Shown here one piece after another: positions 1-6,491 of a stretch of 39,358 nt of DNA. Position 1 is the first letter of the stretch. The number at the start of each line of letters is the position of its first letter. Below the pieces are notes generated by a model. It was not told the DNA's origin and ran no database searches. It saw only the letters and a list, made by a program, of their open reading frames with translations. The translations under genes were made by a program, and so were the position numbers. The DNA comes from Microcaldota archaeon (GTDB lineage Archaea > Micrarchaeota > Micrarchaeia > Micrarchaeales > Micrarchaeaceae): contig JAJYYU010000003.1 in assembly GCA_021800515.1 (NCBI GenBank), positions 1 through 39,358 on the forward strand. The letters are read 5' to 3'.

Positions 1-1
1 A

Positions 2-133
2 AGATGGTCGATTGAAAGAATATTTTCAAGGCTAAAAGAAGTATTTTATCTTGCAAAGAACAGATTTATTGGGATAAAAAGGCAGCAATACATATCTACT
101 CACGTATTATTGCATATATATTGGGATTTTTAA
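2..133 (+). CDS. IS transposase, C-terminal end only (cut by window edge)
   Basis: An open frame runs from the window edge to a TAA stop at 131-133. It encodes 43 residues beginning RWSIERIFSRLKE, followed by KNRF.G and a histidine/leucine-rich tail. The W-x-(I/V)-E-R-x-F-S-R-L-K signature is typical of the C-terminal end of DDE transposases of the IS4/IS5/IS1182 type, where the glutamate is the last catalytic acid. The rest of the gene lies outside the window, so I cannot say whether it is intact or which family it belongs to. No inverted repeat matching the 2651-3025 element is visible downstream of the stop, so there is no evidence that this transposase moves that element. Confidence 0.7.
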   Translation, partial: RWSIERIFSRLKEVFYLAKNRFIGIKRQQYISTHVLLHIYWDF

Positions 134-341
134 TTATTCATTAACAATTGAGGTAATTATTACATTGATTTTATTTACACTGCTGCTTTTTATGTCAAAT
201 TACAAAAAATCAGCAAAACAATTATCTAATATTTTATTTAAATTCAAATATAAACAGATTTAGCAGGATGCAGAAACAAAGTATTTTATTCAAAACTGAA
301 AAATACTCAGCAATTTATTTTTTAAGTTCTGATTCAGACAA
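134..341. other. AT-rich intergenic stretch, no gene seen
   Basis: About 200 AT-rich bases lie between the transposase stop and the end of the first membrane-protein gene. The outer end of the insertion sequence should lie here, but I see no convincing terminal repeat. The two genes converge, so transcription termination for both probably also falls here. Confidence 0.5.
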
Positions 342-1385
342 TTATTTAACAAAGTCCTTAAGGTCAGGTGAATCACCTGTCTGGAAAAGGTTGCCCACAA
401 TGTTCTGTTTTTGACTCGAACCTGGTTTGCCACGGGCTACAATGCCTCTGGCTCCAGTCGAATGCTTGATAGAAGCTTTGATGAGGCTTTCATCCATTCC
501 CTTAGGTATATCCCCATTCTTGACGTAATCATATATGACAAGATAGTATATATGCAGCATAACATAATTGAACAGCATACCAATTATTGCTATTGCTATA
601 CCCATGGCGAATATTGCTGCCACCACCACCAAATTGGTTGGCCCAATCAGCGTGAACCCGAATAACATAACAGTAGTTGATTTGAAGAGAAACATCATTA
701 CTGGATCTAGTAAGTGCAAGTCATACATGCCCATAAGTATGGCAGATACTATGAAGATAATGCCAATAATCTTTATAACAAACGAAATAATGTCAAAGTA
801 TATGATGCCAGAGAACGTCTTGCCTATATTGTTTATTATAAACTGGGAGCTCCTCTTTACTGCTTCGATCGGTCCAACTTTATCCTCAAATATTATAGGG
901 GGCGCGAATGTCATCCCGAGAAATAAGCCTATGCTGGCCAGTATATCTATGAACATACCAAGCAAACCCCTAAGCTGGCTTTCCAGGAGCTTTACCACAG
1001 TCATCACAATGGTGTAAAAGACTGCCCATCTGAATATGTACGCACTATACTGCCCTGCAGATGAGAGAGCCTGCATCATGCTGATCTTTTTCCCTTGAAT
1101 GAAGGCCTTATATGCAATATACATCGCAAAGAGGAAGTAGGTTGACATATAAGTAAGCACGAAATAGTAAGCAAGCAGCGCGAACAGTATGAATACAGGA
1201 CCCAGCACGAGTGCCCCCCCTAATATCAATGGCGCGAAGATGAGCGCCAGCAACACGAAAGAAAGCAACGCCATCACTATTGGATATACAAAGAGCCCCC
1301 TGTCCTTTAGCACTGACTTTATGACCTGATTTGAGATCTGTATGCCAAGTTTTGCATTACTAAAAATCGCGTTGAATAAGCCCAT
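342..1385 (-). CDS. Multi-pass membrane protein, DUF6159-like
   Basis: The 347-residue protein has a short N-terminal amphipathic stretch and then about six hydrophobic segments, near residues 33-58, 60-95, 118-158, 195-218, 228-255 and 260-285. It ends in a polar tail of about 50 residues rich in Gly, Ser and Lys, probably cytoplasmic. The architecture resembles archaeal and bacterial integral membrane proteins of the DUF6159 type, whose function is unknown; that assignment is from memory. It is the last gene of a minus-strand trio, 9 bases after the tubby-like gene, so the three are likely co-transcribed. The ATG at 1385 is the only good start before the first hydrophobic segment. A transporter or lipid-handling role is possible but not shown. 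Confidence 0.7.
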   Translation of the reverse strand: MGLFNAIFSNAKLGIQISNQVIKSVLKDRGLFVYPIVMALLSFVLLALIFAPLILGGALVLGPVFILFALLAYYFVLTYMSTYFLFAMYIAYKAFIQGKKISMMQALSSAGQYSAYIFRWAVFYTIVMTVVKLLESQLRGLLGMFIDILASIGLFLGMTFAPPIIFEDKVGPIEAVKRSSQFIINNIGKTFSGIIYFDIISFVIKIIGIIFIVSAILMGMYDLHLLDPVMMFLFKSTTVMLFGFTLIGPTNLVVVAAIFAMGIAIAIIGMLFNYVMLHIYYLVIYDYVKNGDIPKGMDESLIKASIKHSTGARGIVARGKPGSSQKQNIVGNLFQTGDSPDLKDFVK

Positions 1386-1394
1386 AATATTTCC

Positions 1395-2096
1395 TTAAAT
1401 CTTAAAGCCACCTATTCCAATGCCGCCCCCTCCTAGACCACCCATACCCACTCCTCCCATCGGAGTGCTCGCTTTTGAAAACATCTCATCTAGCACCACT
1501 ATCAACTCCAGTATTAACAACCTTGATAGGTCATTTATTCCACTTGACACTATCTCCACCTTATATGCACCGAATCCGAATGCCATCATAGTTCCTGCGA
1601 TCTTGTTCAGCATGCCTTCGTCAGTGCCTGGCTTATGCATTATCTTCTGCAACAGCTCCTTATCCTGCGAAATATTCACCAGGACTTTATTAAGATTTGG
1701 ATCTGTTATCGAGTAATTGGCATTCATGAAGCTTCCCTGCGCCACTGCTGCCACATTGCCTTGAGGATCCTTTATAGATATGGTCTCTTTAAGTCCAGTC
1801 CAGCCGGAGCTTATCTCCGCCTCCCCTATTTGATTGTTGTTTCCGTCAAAAAAAAGATAGGTTGCCTTGTTCATTATTGATATGCCTTTCTTCTTGATTG
1901 ACCCTACATTCTTGCCATTTTGATCAGTGAGAGTGGAGCCCCTATCCATTATTCCGACTTTGGCCGTCAGCATAATATTACCGTCGATATCTCTAAACAA
2001 AAGAGGCTGTTGGCCCATGCTCATATGGGGCTTGCTTTGCCATGTGGAAACCACATAGGTGTCAACTTGCAGATATTGAGGTTTGTCTTCACTCAT
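1395..2096 (-). CDS. Tubby/LURP-one-like beta-barrel protein with glycine-rich tail
   Basis: The 233-residue protein has a mid-region of short repeating beta-type motifs: D-x-x-G-N, I-x-D-x-x-G, GKNVGSIKKKG, FFDGNNNQIGEAEI, DPQGN. This is how LURP-one-related/tubby C-terminal (scramblase-like) domains look. Residues about 165-205 include a hydrophobic helix pair, and the last 25 residues are almost all Gly, Met and Ile (MGGLGGGG type). I chose ATG 2096 over an upstream GTG at 2105 because AGTGATA lies just before it, matching ribosome-binding spacing elsewhere in the window. It sits in the middle of a three-gene minus-strand unit with two membrane proteins, so membrane or envelope association is a reasonable inference. 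Function unknown. Confidence 0.6.
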   Translation of the reverse strand: MSEDKPQYLQVDTYVVSTWQSKPHMSMGQQPLLFRDIDGNIMLTAKVGIMDRGSTLTDQNGKNVGSIKKKGISIMNKATYLFFDGNNNQIGEAEISSGWTGLKETISIKDPQGNVAAVAQGSFMNANYSITDPNLNKVLVNISQDKELLQKIMHKPGTDEGMLNKIAGTMMAFGFGAYKVEIVSSGINDLSRLLILELIVVLDEMFSKASTPMGGVGMGGLGGGGIGIGGFKI

Positions 2097-2117
2097 AGTT
2101 ATCACTCATAAACATTT

Positions 2118-2630
2118 TTATTTCAAATACGTCACATTCAAGGTTACATTCACACTTGAAGGCGTGTCTGAGGATGGCGGTATCTGACCTAGACTGGAAT
2201 ACGATTGCCCTGCAAAGTTATAAAAGATGCCGTTGGTGTAATAATCCCCATTCGTAAAATAAACTGTACCCACCTTTATACTGATGTTTTGTCCATCATA
2301 AACAAAATACCCAGTAGAATTAGAAGCTATAGTCTGCGATCCTATCTTTGTCTTGTTTTGGTATATATCAAAGTTTATGTTAGGGGTGTACCCGATTTGG
2401 CTTGAGCTGCTCCATGCAATGTAGAAGTTACCGCACCGAAGCCATAAATCCGCAGATGGCGAGGCAAATATGGCGTGCGGCTGAAGTTGGGTCTGTATGT
2501 TGCACTCTGAACTTGCATTTAGTATTGGTAATGACGTTTTGGTAACTGATGAATGCATCATTACATACGCGAAGCCTGAAATTAGTAATATTACAATCCC
2601 AATTCCCAATAAAATGGAAAATAATGACAT
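2118..2630 (-). CDS. Membrane-anchored extracellular protein, family not recognised
   Basis: The 170-residue protein has one N-terminal hydrophobic segment (residues about 5-25, LLGIGIVILLISGFAYVMM). A polar, aromatic-rich, probably all-beta domain follows. It contains two cysteines (in SSECNI and LRCGNF) and several N-x-S/T sequons (NAS, NKT, NST, NIS, NVT), consistent with an N-glycosylated exported protein. The short N-terminus could be a type-IV-pilin-like signal, but there is no clear class III peptidase motif. It is the first gene of the minus-strand trio; its promoter region abuts the 2651-3025 element, which could therefore affect its expression. I do not recognise a family. Confidence 0.55.
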   Translation of the reverse strand: MSLFSILLGIGIVILLISGFAYVMMHSSVTKTSLPILNASSECNIQTQLQPHAIFASPSADLWLRCGNFYIAWSSSSQIGYTPNINFDIYQNKTKIGSQTIASNSTGYFVYDGQNISIKVGTVYFTNGDYYTNGIFYNFAGQSYSSLGQIPPSSDTPSSVNVTLNVTYLK

Positions 2631-2650
2631 TTCAAAACCTTGCTTATATT

Positions 2651-3025
2651 GAGGCTGTTGAAAATCTTAAATTTTCAAACAATTCCAATAAAATATAATG
2701 AACAATAAACTTAAAAAATACGCACTAAAATTATTTTGCAGCTTTAAAAATGTTTTCCATACATTCTGCCATTCTCATACCAATGGCCAAATTATTGCAT
2801 TTAAAACCAATCTCTGAAATTATATAAGGTATTATATTTTTTATTTTCTTTATGATTTTCATATTTATCTTTTGTCAATGGCTCGCCGCTGATACAGCGA
2901 CGGGCTCCGCTAAGGTTTATGGATATCCATTTACAAAATGACCATCAGGGTCGTCCTTGTCACCAATTTATTAGTGGAAAGAAAAAAACAAAATTCTTAT
3001 GTGCAATTAAATTTTCAACAGCCTC
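2651..3025. mobile_element. 375-bp MITE-like element with 15-bp perfect terminal inverted repeats
   Basis: GAGGCTGTTGAAAAT at 2651-2665 is the exact reverse complement of 3011-3025. The left end also folds on itself (TTGAAAAT then ATTTTCAA, 2658-2678). Inside, 2881-2905 forms a GC-rich imperfect hairpin (GCTCGCCGCTG / CAGCGACGGGC, one mismatch) and a shorter hairpin lies near 2941-2955; both stand out from the AT-rich surroundings. There is no full-length gene. The minus strand has one stretch of about 42 codons without a stop ending at 2801, which may be a transposase scrap. I see no clear target-site duplication. Best read as a non-autonomous element or an internally deleted insertion sequence. 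Confidence 0.6.
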
Positions 3026-3050
3026 TCTCAATGCAAATTCTAAACAGGAT

Positions 3051-3180
3051 GGAGGCAGTTCTCGAGGAACTGAGAACCGATAAAATACATCCTTTGCAGG
3101 ATGCGGTAATCGCATGACGCAAAGGAAGCCCACACCATTTATGGGTGGGAGGATGTCACGTAATAGTCAGTTCCCGGATA
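3051..3180 (-). mobile_element. IS200/IS605-like right-end remnant (palindromic, omega-RNA-like)
   Basis: On the minus strand this reads GTGACATCCTCCCACCC, a short loop, then GGTGTGGGCTTCCT, the style of hairpin found at the right end of tnpB-bearing IS200/IS605 (IS1341-type) elements. The pieces nest: 3066-3073 pairs with 3167-3174 (8 bp); 3087-3092 with 3151-3156; 3091-3097 with 3119-3125 enclosing 3101-3105/3111-3115; and 3129-3133 with 3145-3149 plus CCA/TGG. Together they form a branched fold around a three-way junction. No tnpB or tnpA coding sequence is adjacent, so this would be a solo end or palindrome-associated element. A stand-alone structured RNA upstream of nuoA is the alternative. 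Confidence 0.5.
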
Positions 3181-3220
3181 CATGCAAGTTAAAGCAAAAC
3201 TCTAATAAAATAACTGCAAT

Positions 3221-3230
3221 AAAATATATT
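3221..3230 (+). promoter_or_regulatory. TATA box, putative nuoABCD promoter
   Basis: AAAATATATT lies 33-42 bases before the ATG at 3263. A start of transcription about 26 bases downstream of its centre falls near 3252, giving a very short leader. That position is downstream of the GTG at 3242, which argues against the GTG as start of nuoA. Confidence 0.45.
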
Positions 3231-3262
3231 GCGCACTGCAAGTGCATTCAGTTTGGCCCAAT

Positions 3263-3631
3263 ATGTATGGTTCTATGATTTCAACATATATTGTATTGGT
3301 TGTTTCATTCTTATTTGCAGTGTTCATGCCATTGTCGTTTCTTGCAGCATCAAAATTGCTAAGGCCTAACAAGGCTAAGAATCCTGTTAAAAATGCCCCT
3401 TATGAAAGCGCAGAGCAGACAGTAGGCAAATCAATGGATGTGATAAATGAATACCTGGGGTTTTTTTCAATATTCCTTGCATTTGAGATAATTATAATTG
3501 CAATGGTCCTCTGGGCGTATTCTTCAAGATACTTCTCTTATGGCGCAAGTTTATTAATCATTCTTTCATTAATATTGAGTATGGTATTTTCATTGATTGC
3601 GTATAAGCTTTCAAGTGAGGTTCATGGATGA
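3263..3631 (+). CDS. nuoA: NADH-quinone oxidoreductase (Nuo/Fpo-type) subunit A
   Basis: This is a small integral membrane subunit of complex I, 122 residues from ATG 3263. Three hydrophobic segments are visible (near residues 4-27, 65-84 and 92-115). Between the first two is the family signature loop N-A-P-Y-E-S-A-E, followed by NEYLGFFSIFLAFEI, where conserved acids face the quinone-site loop. An upstream GTG at 3242 would add seven residues but lies before the predicted transcription start. It is the first gene of nuoABCD and its end overlaps nuoB by eight bases. The length is normal for the family. In complex I, NuoA contributes to the membrane arm next to the quinone channel. Confidence 0.85.
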   Translation: MYGSMISTYIVLVVSFLFAVFMPLSFLAASKLLRPNKAKNPVKNAPYESAEQTVGKSMDVINEYLGFFSIFLAFEIIIIAMVLWAYSSRYFSYGASLLIILSLILSMVFSLIAYKLSSEVHG

Positions 3632-4232
3632 GACAAAAGATTCAGAATTTTTTAATGCAGAGCAGAAAATGAACAGACTCCTCTATAAAAACAAGTCCCC
3701 AGAGCAGCCGAATGTGCTGTTTGTCAAGCTTGCTGACCTAATGAAATATACTAATTCATTAAAAACCTGGTCAAGGAAAAACTCTGTATGGCCTATGCTT
3801 TTCGGATTGGCATGCTGCGCAATAGAGTTAATGGATTTCGGCGCAGAGAGGATTGATGCGGAGCGCAAGGGATATCTTTTATTCAGAGGAACACCTAGGC
3901 AGTGCGATGTAATGATTGTTGCTGGCTGGGTGACTAAATCAATTGCGCCTAGGTTGCGGACTCTTTATGAGCAGATGTCATCGCCAAAATACGTGATTGC
4001 ATATGGCGAATGTGCTACATGTGGAGGGCCCTGGTTTGAAAGCTATAATATAATACATGGAATAGACCAGATACTGCCAGTCGATGTATATGTCGCCGGC
4101 TGTCCGCCAAAGCCTGAAAACCTGTTTCAGGCCCTGATAAACCTGCAAAAAAAAATAGGAGGTGAAACCCTTGGAAATTCAGAAAGAAGCATTAGCCCAA
4201 GTATTGGAAGAGCACAAGAGAAAAGGATTTGA
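3624..4232 (+). CDS. nuoB: NADH-quinone oxidoreductase subunit B (cluster N2 protein)
   Basis: This peripheral-arm subunit carries the terminal 4Fe-4S cluster N2, which passes electrons to quinone; 202 residues from ATG 3624. Ligands are visible: C64-C65 in GLACCAIE, C130 in YGECATCGG, and C160 in AGCPP. The VAGWVTKS and GCPPKPE motifs are standard for the family. The start chosen is the ATG overlapping the end of nuoA; an in-frame upstream ATG at 3597 lies well inside nuoA and adds nothing family-like. The C-terminal tail of about 25 residues overlaps the start of nuoC. Four-base or longer overlaps along the cluster point to translational coupling. Assembly requires Fe-S delivery, which the suf operon in this window could provide. 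Confidence 0.93.
   Translation: MDETKDSEFFNAEQKMNRLLYKNKSPEQPNVLFVKLADLMKYTNSLKTWSRKNSVWPMLFGLACCAIELMDFGAERIDAERKGYLLFRGTPRQCDVMIVAGWVTKSIAPRLRTLYEQMSSPKYVIAYGECATCGGPWFESYNIIHGIDQILPVDVYVAGCPPKPENLFQALINLQKKIGGETLGNSERSISPSIGRAQEKRI
4158..4166 (+). promoter_or_regulatory. Shine-Dalgarno GGAGGTGAA deciding the nuoC start
   Basis: GGAGGTGAA is a full match to the archaeal 16S 3' end and lies four bases before TTG 4171. The GTG at 4162 is part of this site, so TTG 4171 is the likelier start. Confidence 0.65.
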
Positions 4233-4545
4233 CTATCTTAAGAAGGTGCTATGCGTTGATTACCAGTCATACCTAGAAGTTGTTTATATAATTTACAATA
4301 CAGAATCCAAAGAGCAGGTACTGATCAGCGTCAAGCTAAGTGATACAAAACGCCCTTTGATAGATTCTATAATTCACATATATCCAAGCAGCGACTGGCA
4401 TGAAAGGGAAATCCATGAAATGTTTGGCATAACATTCAAAGGAAGGGAAAAGATGGATAGACTGCTTTTGCTTGAGTGGAATAGCAATGACTTTCCTTTA
4501 AGGAAGAGCTTTACTTGGGGTGCAGAATACAATAAAAAGGAATAG
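4171..4545 (+). CDS. nuoC: NADH-quinone oxidoreductase subunit C (30-kDa type), short
   Basis: This is the 124-residue peripheral subunit that packs against NuoD. The diagnostic C-terminal block is present: DWHEREIHEMFGITFKG, then LLLLEWNSNDFPLRKSF. The protein is shorter than the typical 150-200 residues and begins close to the conserved core, so it is a reduced NuoC. The start is taken as TTG 4171, placed by the strong Shine-Dalgarno site at 4158-4166; the GTG at 4162 is the alternative. The gene overlaps the end of nuoB by 62 bases and is followed after 12 bases by nuoD, so the four genes form one transcript. Unlike some lineages, C and D are not fused. Confidence 0.85.
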   Translation: MEIQKEALAQVLEEHKRKGFDYLKKVLCVDYQSYLEVVYIIYNTESKEQVLISVKLSDTKRPLIDSIIHIYPSSDWHEREIHEMFGITFKGREKMDRLLLLEWNSNDFPLRKSFTWGAEYNKKE

Positions 4546-4557
4546 AAAAGTGTTGCA

Positions 4558-5661
4558 ATGTCAATAATGAGGATAAATATAGGGCCAATACATCCCAGCA
4601 CGCACGGTCTTTTACGCTTAATTGTAGATGTTGACGGAGATACGATAGAGAACATAGATACTCGCATAGGATTCCTGCATCGCGGAGTTGAAAAACTACT
4701 TGAAAATAGGATATACATGCAAAGCCCCCCATTCATGGAAAAAATAGATTATGTTGCTCCTATGAGTTGGGATGAGCTTTTTGTGGCAACAGTAGAGCAG
4801 GCAACAGGAACAGAAGTTAAAGAAGGTGCGCAATACATAAGAATGATACTTCTAGAATTCCAGAGGATCGCATCACATTTATTATGGATAGGAACATTCC
4901 TGAACGACCTTGGCCAGATGTTCACTATATTTATGTGGACCTTTAGGGAAAGGGCAGCTGTGCTAAAACTGCTTGAGGATGTCGCTGAGGGCAGGATGTT
5001 CTATGTGAATTTCAGGGTCGGCGGCATGAAATCCCAGCCCCCGAATGATTTTGTAGACCGTGCGTACAAGCTGGTAGACTACTTAGAAGAGAAAGTATCT
5101 GAATATAAAGATCTCATCGATAACAATCCTGTGTTTATGCAGAGAACAAAGCATATAGGCATACTCAAAAGAAAAGACGCAGTTGAATACGGAGTTTCTG
5201 GCCCTGTGTTAAGGGGATCAGGAATTTATGAAGATGTAAGAAAATCAAAACCATACTACAAATTTGATAAAATAAAATTTTCAGTGCCGACAATGGTAAA
5301 TGGAGATGTTTATGACAGATACAAGGTAAGGTATGAGGAGATTTTTGAGAGCATAAAAATAATAAAGCAGTGCCTGCAGGCGTATGAGTCTCTTGAGAAT
5401 AAGGATGTGTTAGGGCTTAAGATAAAGCTTGTAGGGCCTAATGCAAAGCCTGACCCGGTCCTTGTTAGCAGAGAGCTTCCACGAGGCGAAGGTATGATAT
5501 ATATGGTTCCGGAGCCCCAAAAACCATACAGAGCTGCATTCAGGTCTCCGTCATTTTCAAATATCTTTGCACTTAAAAAAATTGCAGTAAACTCAAAATT
5601 CGCAGATCTTTTTGCAATTCTTGGCAGCCTTGATATTGTGATGCCTGACATTGACAAGTAG
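4558..5661 (+). CDS. nuoD: NADH-quinone oxidoreductase subunit D (49-kDa type)
   Basis: This 367-residue subunit forms the quinone-reaction cavity with NuoB. The N-terminal GPIHPSTHG carries the conserved histidine (H12/H16 region) and EKIDY carries the tyrosine (Y65) that contacts quinone in characterised complex I. LRGSG and DVRK follow. The C-terminus ends LDIVMPDIDK and has no Cys-x-x-Cys pair, so this is a Nuo/Fpo protein and not a NiFe-hydrogenase large subunit. The protein is about 40 residues shorter than Thermus Nqo4; the missing part appears to be the segment before the RELPRGE motif. It is the last gene of nuoABCD here: panD follows on the opposite strand, and membrane subunits H-N are not at this locus. 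Confidence 0.92.
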   Translation: MSIMRINIGPIHPSTHGLLRLIVDVDGDTIENIDTRIGFLHRGVEKLLENRIYMQSPPFMEKIDYVAPMSWDELFVATVEQATGTEVKEGAQYIRMILLEFQRIASHLLWIGTFLNDLGQMFTIFMWTFRERAAVLKLLEDVAEGRMFYVNFRVGGMKSQPPNDFVDRAYKLVDYLEEKVSEYKDLIDNNPVFMQRTKHIGILKRKDAVEYGVSGPVLRGSGIYEDVRKSKPYYKFDKIKFSVPTMVNGDVYDRYKVRYEEIFESIKIIKQCLQAYESLENKDVLGLKIKLVGPNAKPDPVLVSRELPRGEGMIYMVPEPQKPYRAAFRSPSFSNIFALKKIAVNSKFADLFAILGSLDIVMPDIDK

Positions 5662-5683
5662 CAGGAGTTCAATTCAAATGCGT

Positions 5684-6028
5684 TTATTGCTTGCGTTTGT
5701 TGAGTTCATCAACATATATTATTGCAGGCTTGAATGGCTTTTCATCCTCTGCAATTGCAAATGATGCAATTATAACTATATCTCCTGTACTTGCAAGCTT
5801 CGCCGCGGCCCCATTCACTATGATCTTTCCTGAGCCCTTTTCTGCAGGCAGTGCATATGTTTCAAATCTGCTGCCATTGCTAACATTCCATACACTTACT
5901 TTTTCATATTTGTGTATGTCTGCCATCTGCATAAGCTCTTCATCTATTGAGATAGATCCCTCATAGTCTATATTTGAATCAGTGACATGCGCCCGGTGAA
6001 TTTTTGATTTGAGCAATATCCTCATCAT
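5684..6028 (-). CDS. panD: Aspartate 1-decarboxylase, bacterial pyruvoyl type
   Basis: PanD makes beta-alanine from aspartate for pantothenate and CoA. The protein is 114 residues. K9 lies in LKSKIHRA; the self-cleavage site is Y22-E-G24-S25, whose serine becomes the pyruvoyl group; R53 and Y57 lie in NGSRFETYALP; and NGAAA (71-75) and GDIVII follow. Length and motifs match bacterial PanD end to end. Many archaea use an unrelated PLP-dependent decarboxylase, so this looks like a bacterial acquisition, although codon use is not visibly different. It converges with nuoD and is divergently transcribed from prefoldin beta. Two tandem ATG codons make the start (6028 or 6025) uncertain by one residue. 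Confidence 0.92.
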   Translation of the reverse strand: MMRILLKSKIHRAHVTDSNIDYEGSISIDEELMQMADIHKYEKVSVWNVSNGSRFETYALPAEKGSGKIIVNGAAAKLASTGDIVIIASFAIAEDEKPFKPAIIYVDELNKRKQ

Positions 6029-6135
6029 GAAAACACATTATTTTTATAAAAATTAGTAAATAATAAAATAAAAGATAAAAATATAAAAAGCAACTACTAT
6101 AATGTAATGTCTATTCTTAATCTAAATGTGATATA
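6029..6135. promoter_or_regulatory. Divergent promoter region panD / prefoldin beta
   Basis: The 107-base AT-rich gap between divergent starts contains TTTTTATAAAAA (6040-6051) positioned for a very short panD leader. On the other strand AAAAATATAAAAAG (about 6077-6090) would serve prefoldin. GTGATATA directly precedes the prefoldin ATG at 6136 and is a likely ribosome-binding site. Confidence 0.4.
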
Positions 6136-6480
6136 ATGGAGAATGAAATTGAAAAACTGTCGAAAGAATACCAAGATACTCAGGAGAAACTGCAGGCGCT
6201 GGAATACCAAAAGATACAATTTAATGCCCAAATGCAGGAATATGAAAATGCTGAGGCTGAACTGGATAACGCGACACAAAAAATCTATACTGTAATAGGA
6301 GGGGTTATGATAGAGACTACAAAGGAAAAGGCAAAGGCAGACATAAAAGAAAAAAAAGAGTCTATTGAAATGAGGCTTAATATAATAAGCACACAGCAAT
6401 CAAAGGCTACATCACGGGAGCAGGAACTTAGGGAACAGTTGACAAAGCTTTTAAGCACTCCTCAAGGAAGCAAGCAGTAA
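6136..6480 (+). CDS. pfdB: Prefoldin subunit beta
   Basis: This 114-residue protein is almost entirely coiled coil. Two long charged helices (about 1-45 and 70-108) flank a short beta-hairpin segment with KIYTVIGGVMIETTK, the hallmark of prefoldin beta (the VGxVLV-type hairpin). In archaea the hexamer of two alpha and four beta subunits holds unfolded proteins in the cytoplasm before they reach the thermosome. The alpha subunit is not in this window. The gene is 11 bases upstream of a DHH phosphoesterase on the same strand, so the two are probably co-transcribed. The start ATG is preceded by GTGATATA. Confidence 0.88.
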   Translation: MENEIEKLSKEYQDTQEKLQALEYQKIQFNAQMQEYENAEAELDNATQKIYTVIGGVMIETTKEKAKADIKEKKESIEMRLNIISTQQSKATSREQELREQLTKLLSTPQGSKQ

Positions 6481-6491
6481 CATATGATGCT

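Noticed and set aside
2801-2929. A gene inside the 375-bp element
   Set aside because: The minus-strand stretch of about 42 codons has no start codon and no recognisable domain; at most it is a decayed fragment.
3051-3180. TPP (thi-box) riboswitch upstream of nuoA
   Set aside because: CTGAGA and a GGTAAT loop resemble thi-box parts, but the conserved CCTGAT pyrophosphate-sensing segment is missing, the arm order differs, and nuoA is not a thiamine gene.
3597-3623. Upstream ATG for nuoB
   Set aside because: The nine extra residues lie wholly within nuoA and match nothing in the family; ATG 3624 gives a normal NuoB with standard overlap.
4558-5661. NiFe-hydrogenase large subunit instead of NuoD
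   Set aside because: The nickel-binding Cys-x-x-Cys pairs at both ends are absent and the protein ends in the Nuo-type LDIVMPDID.
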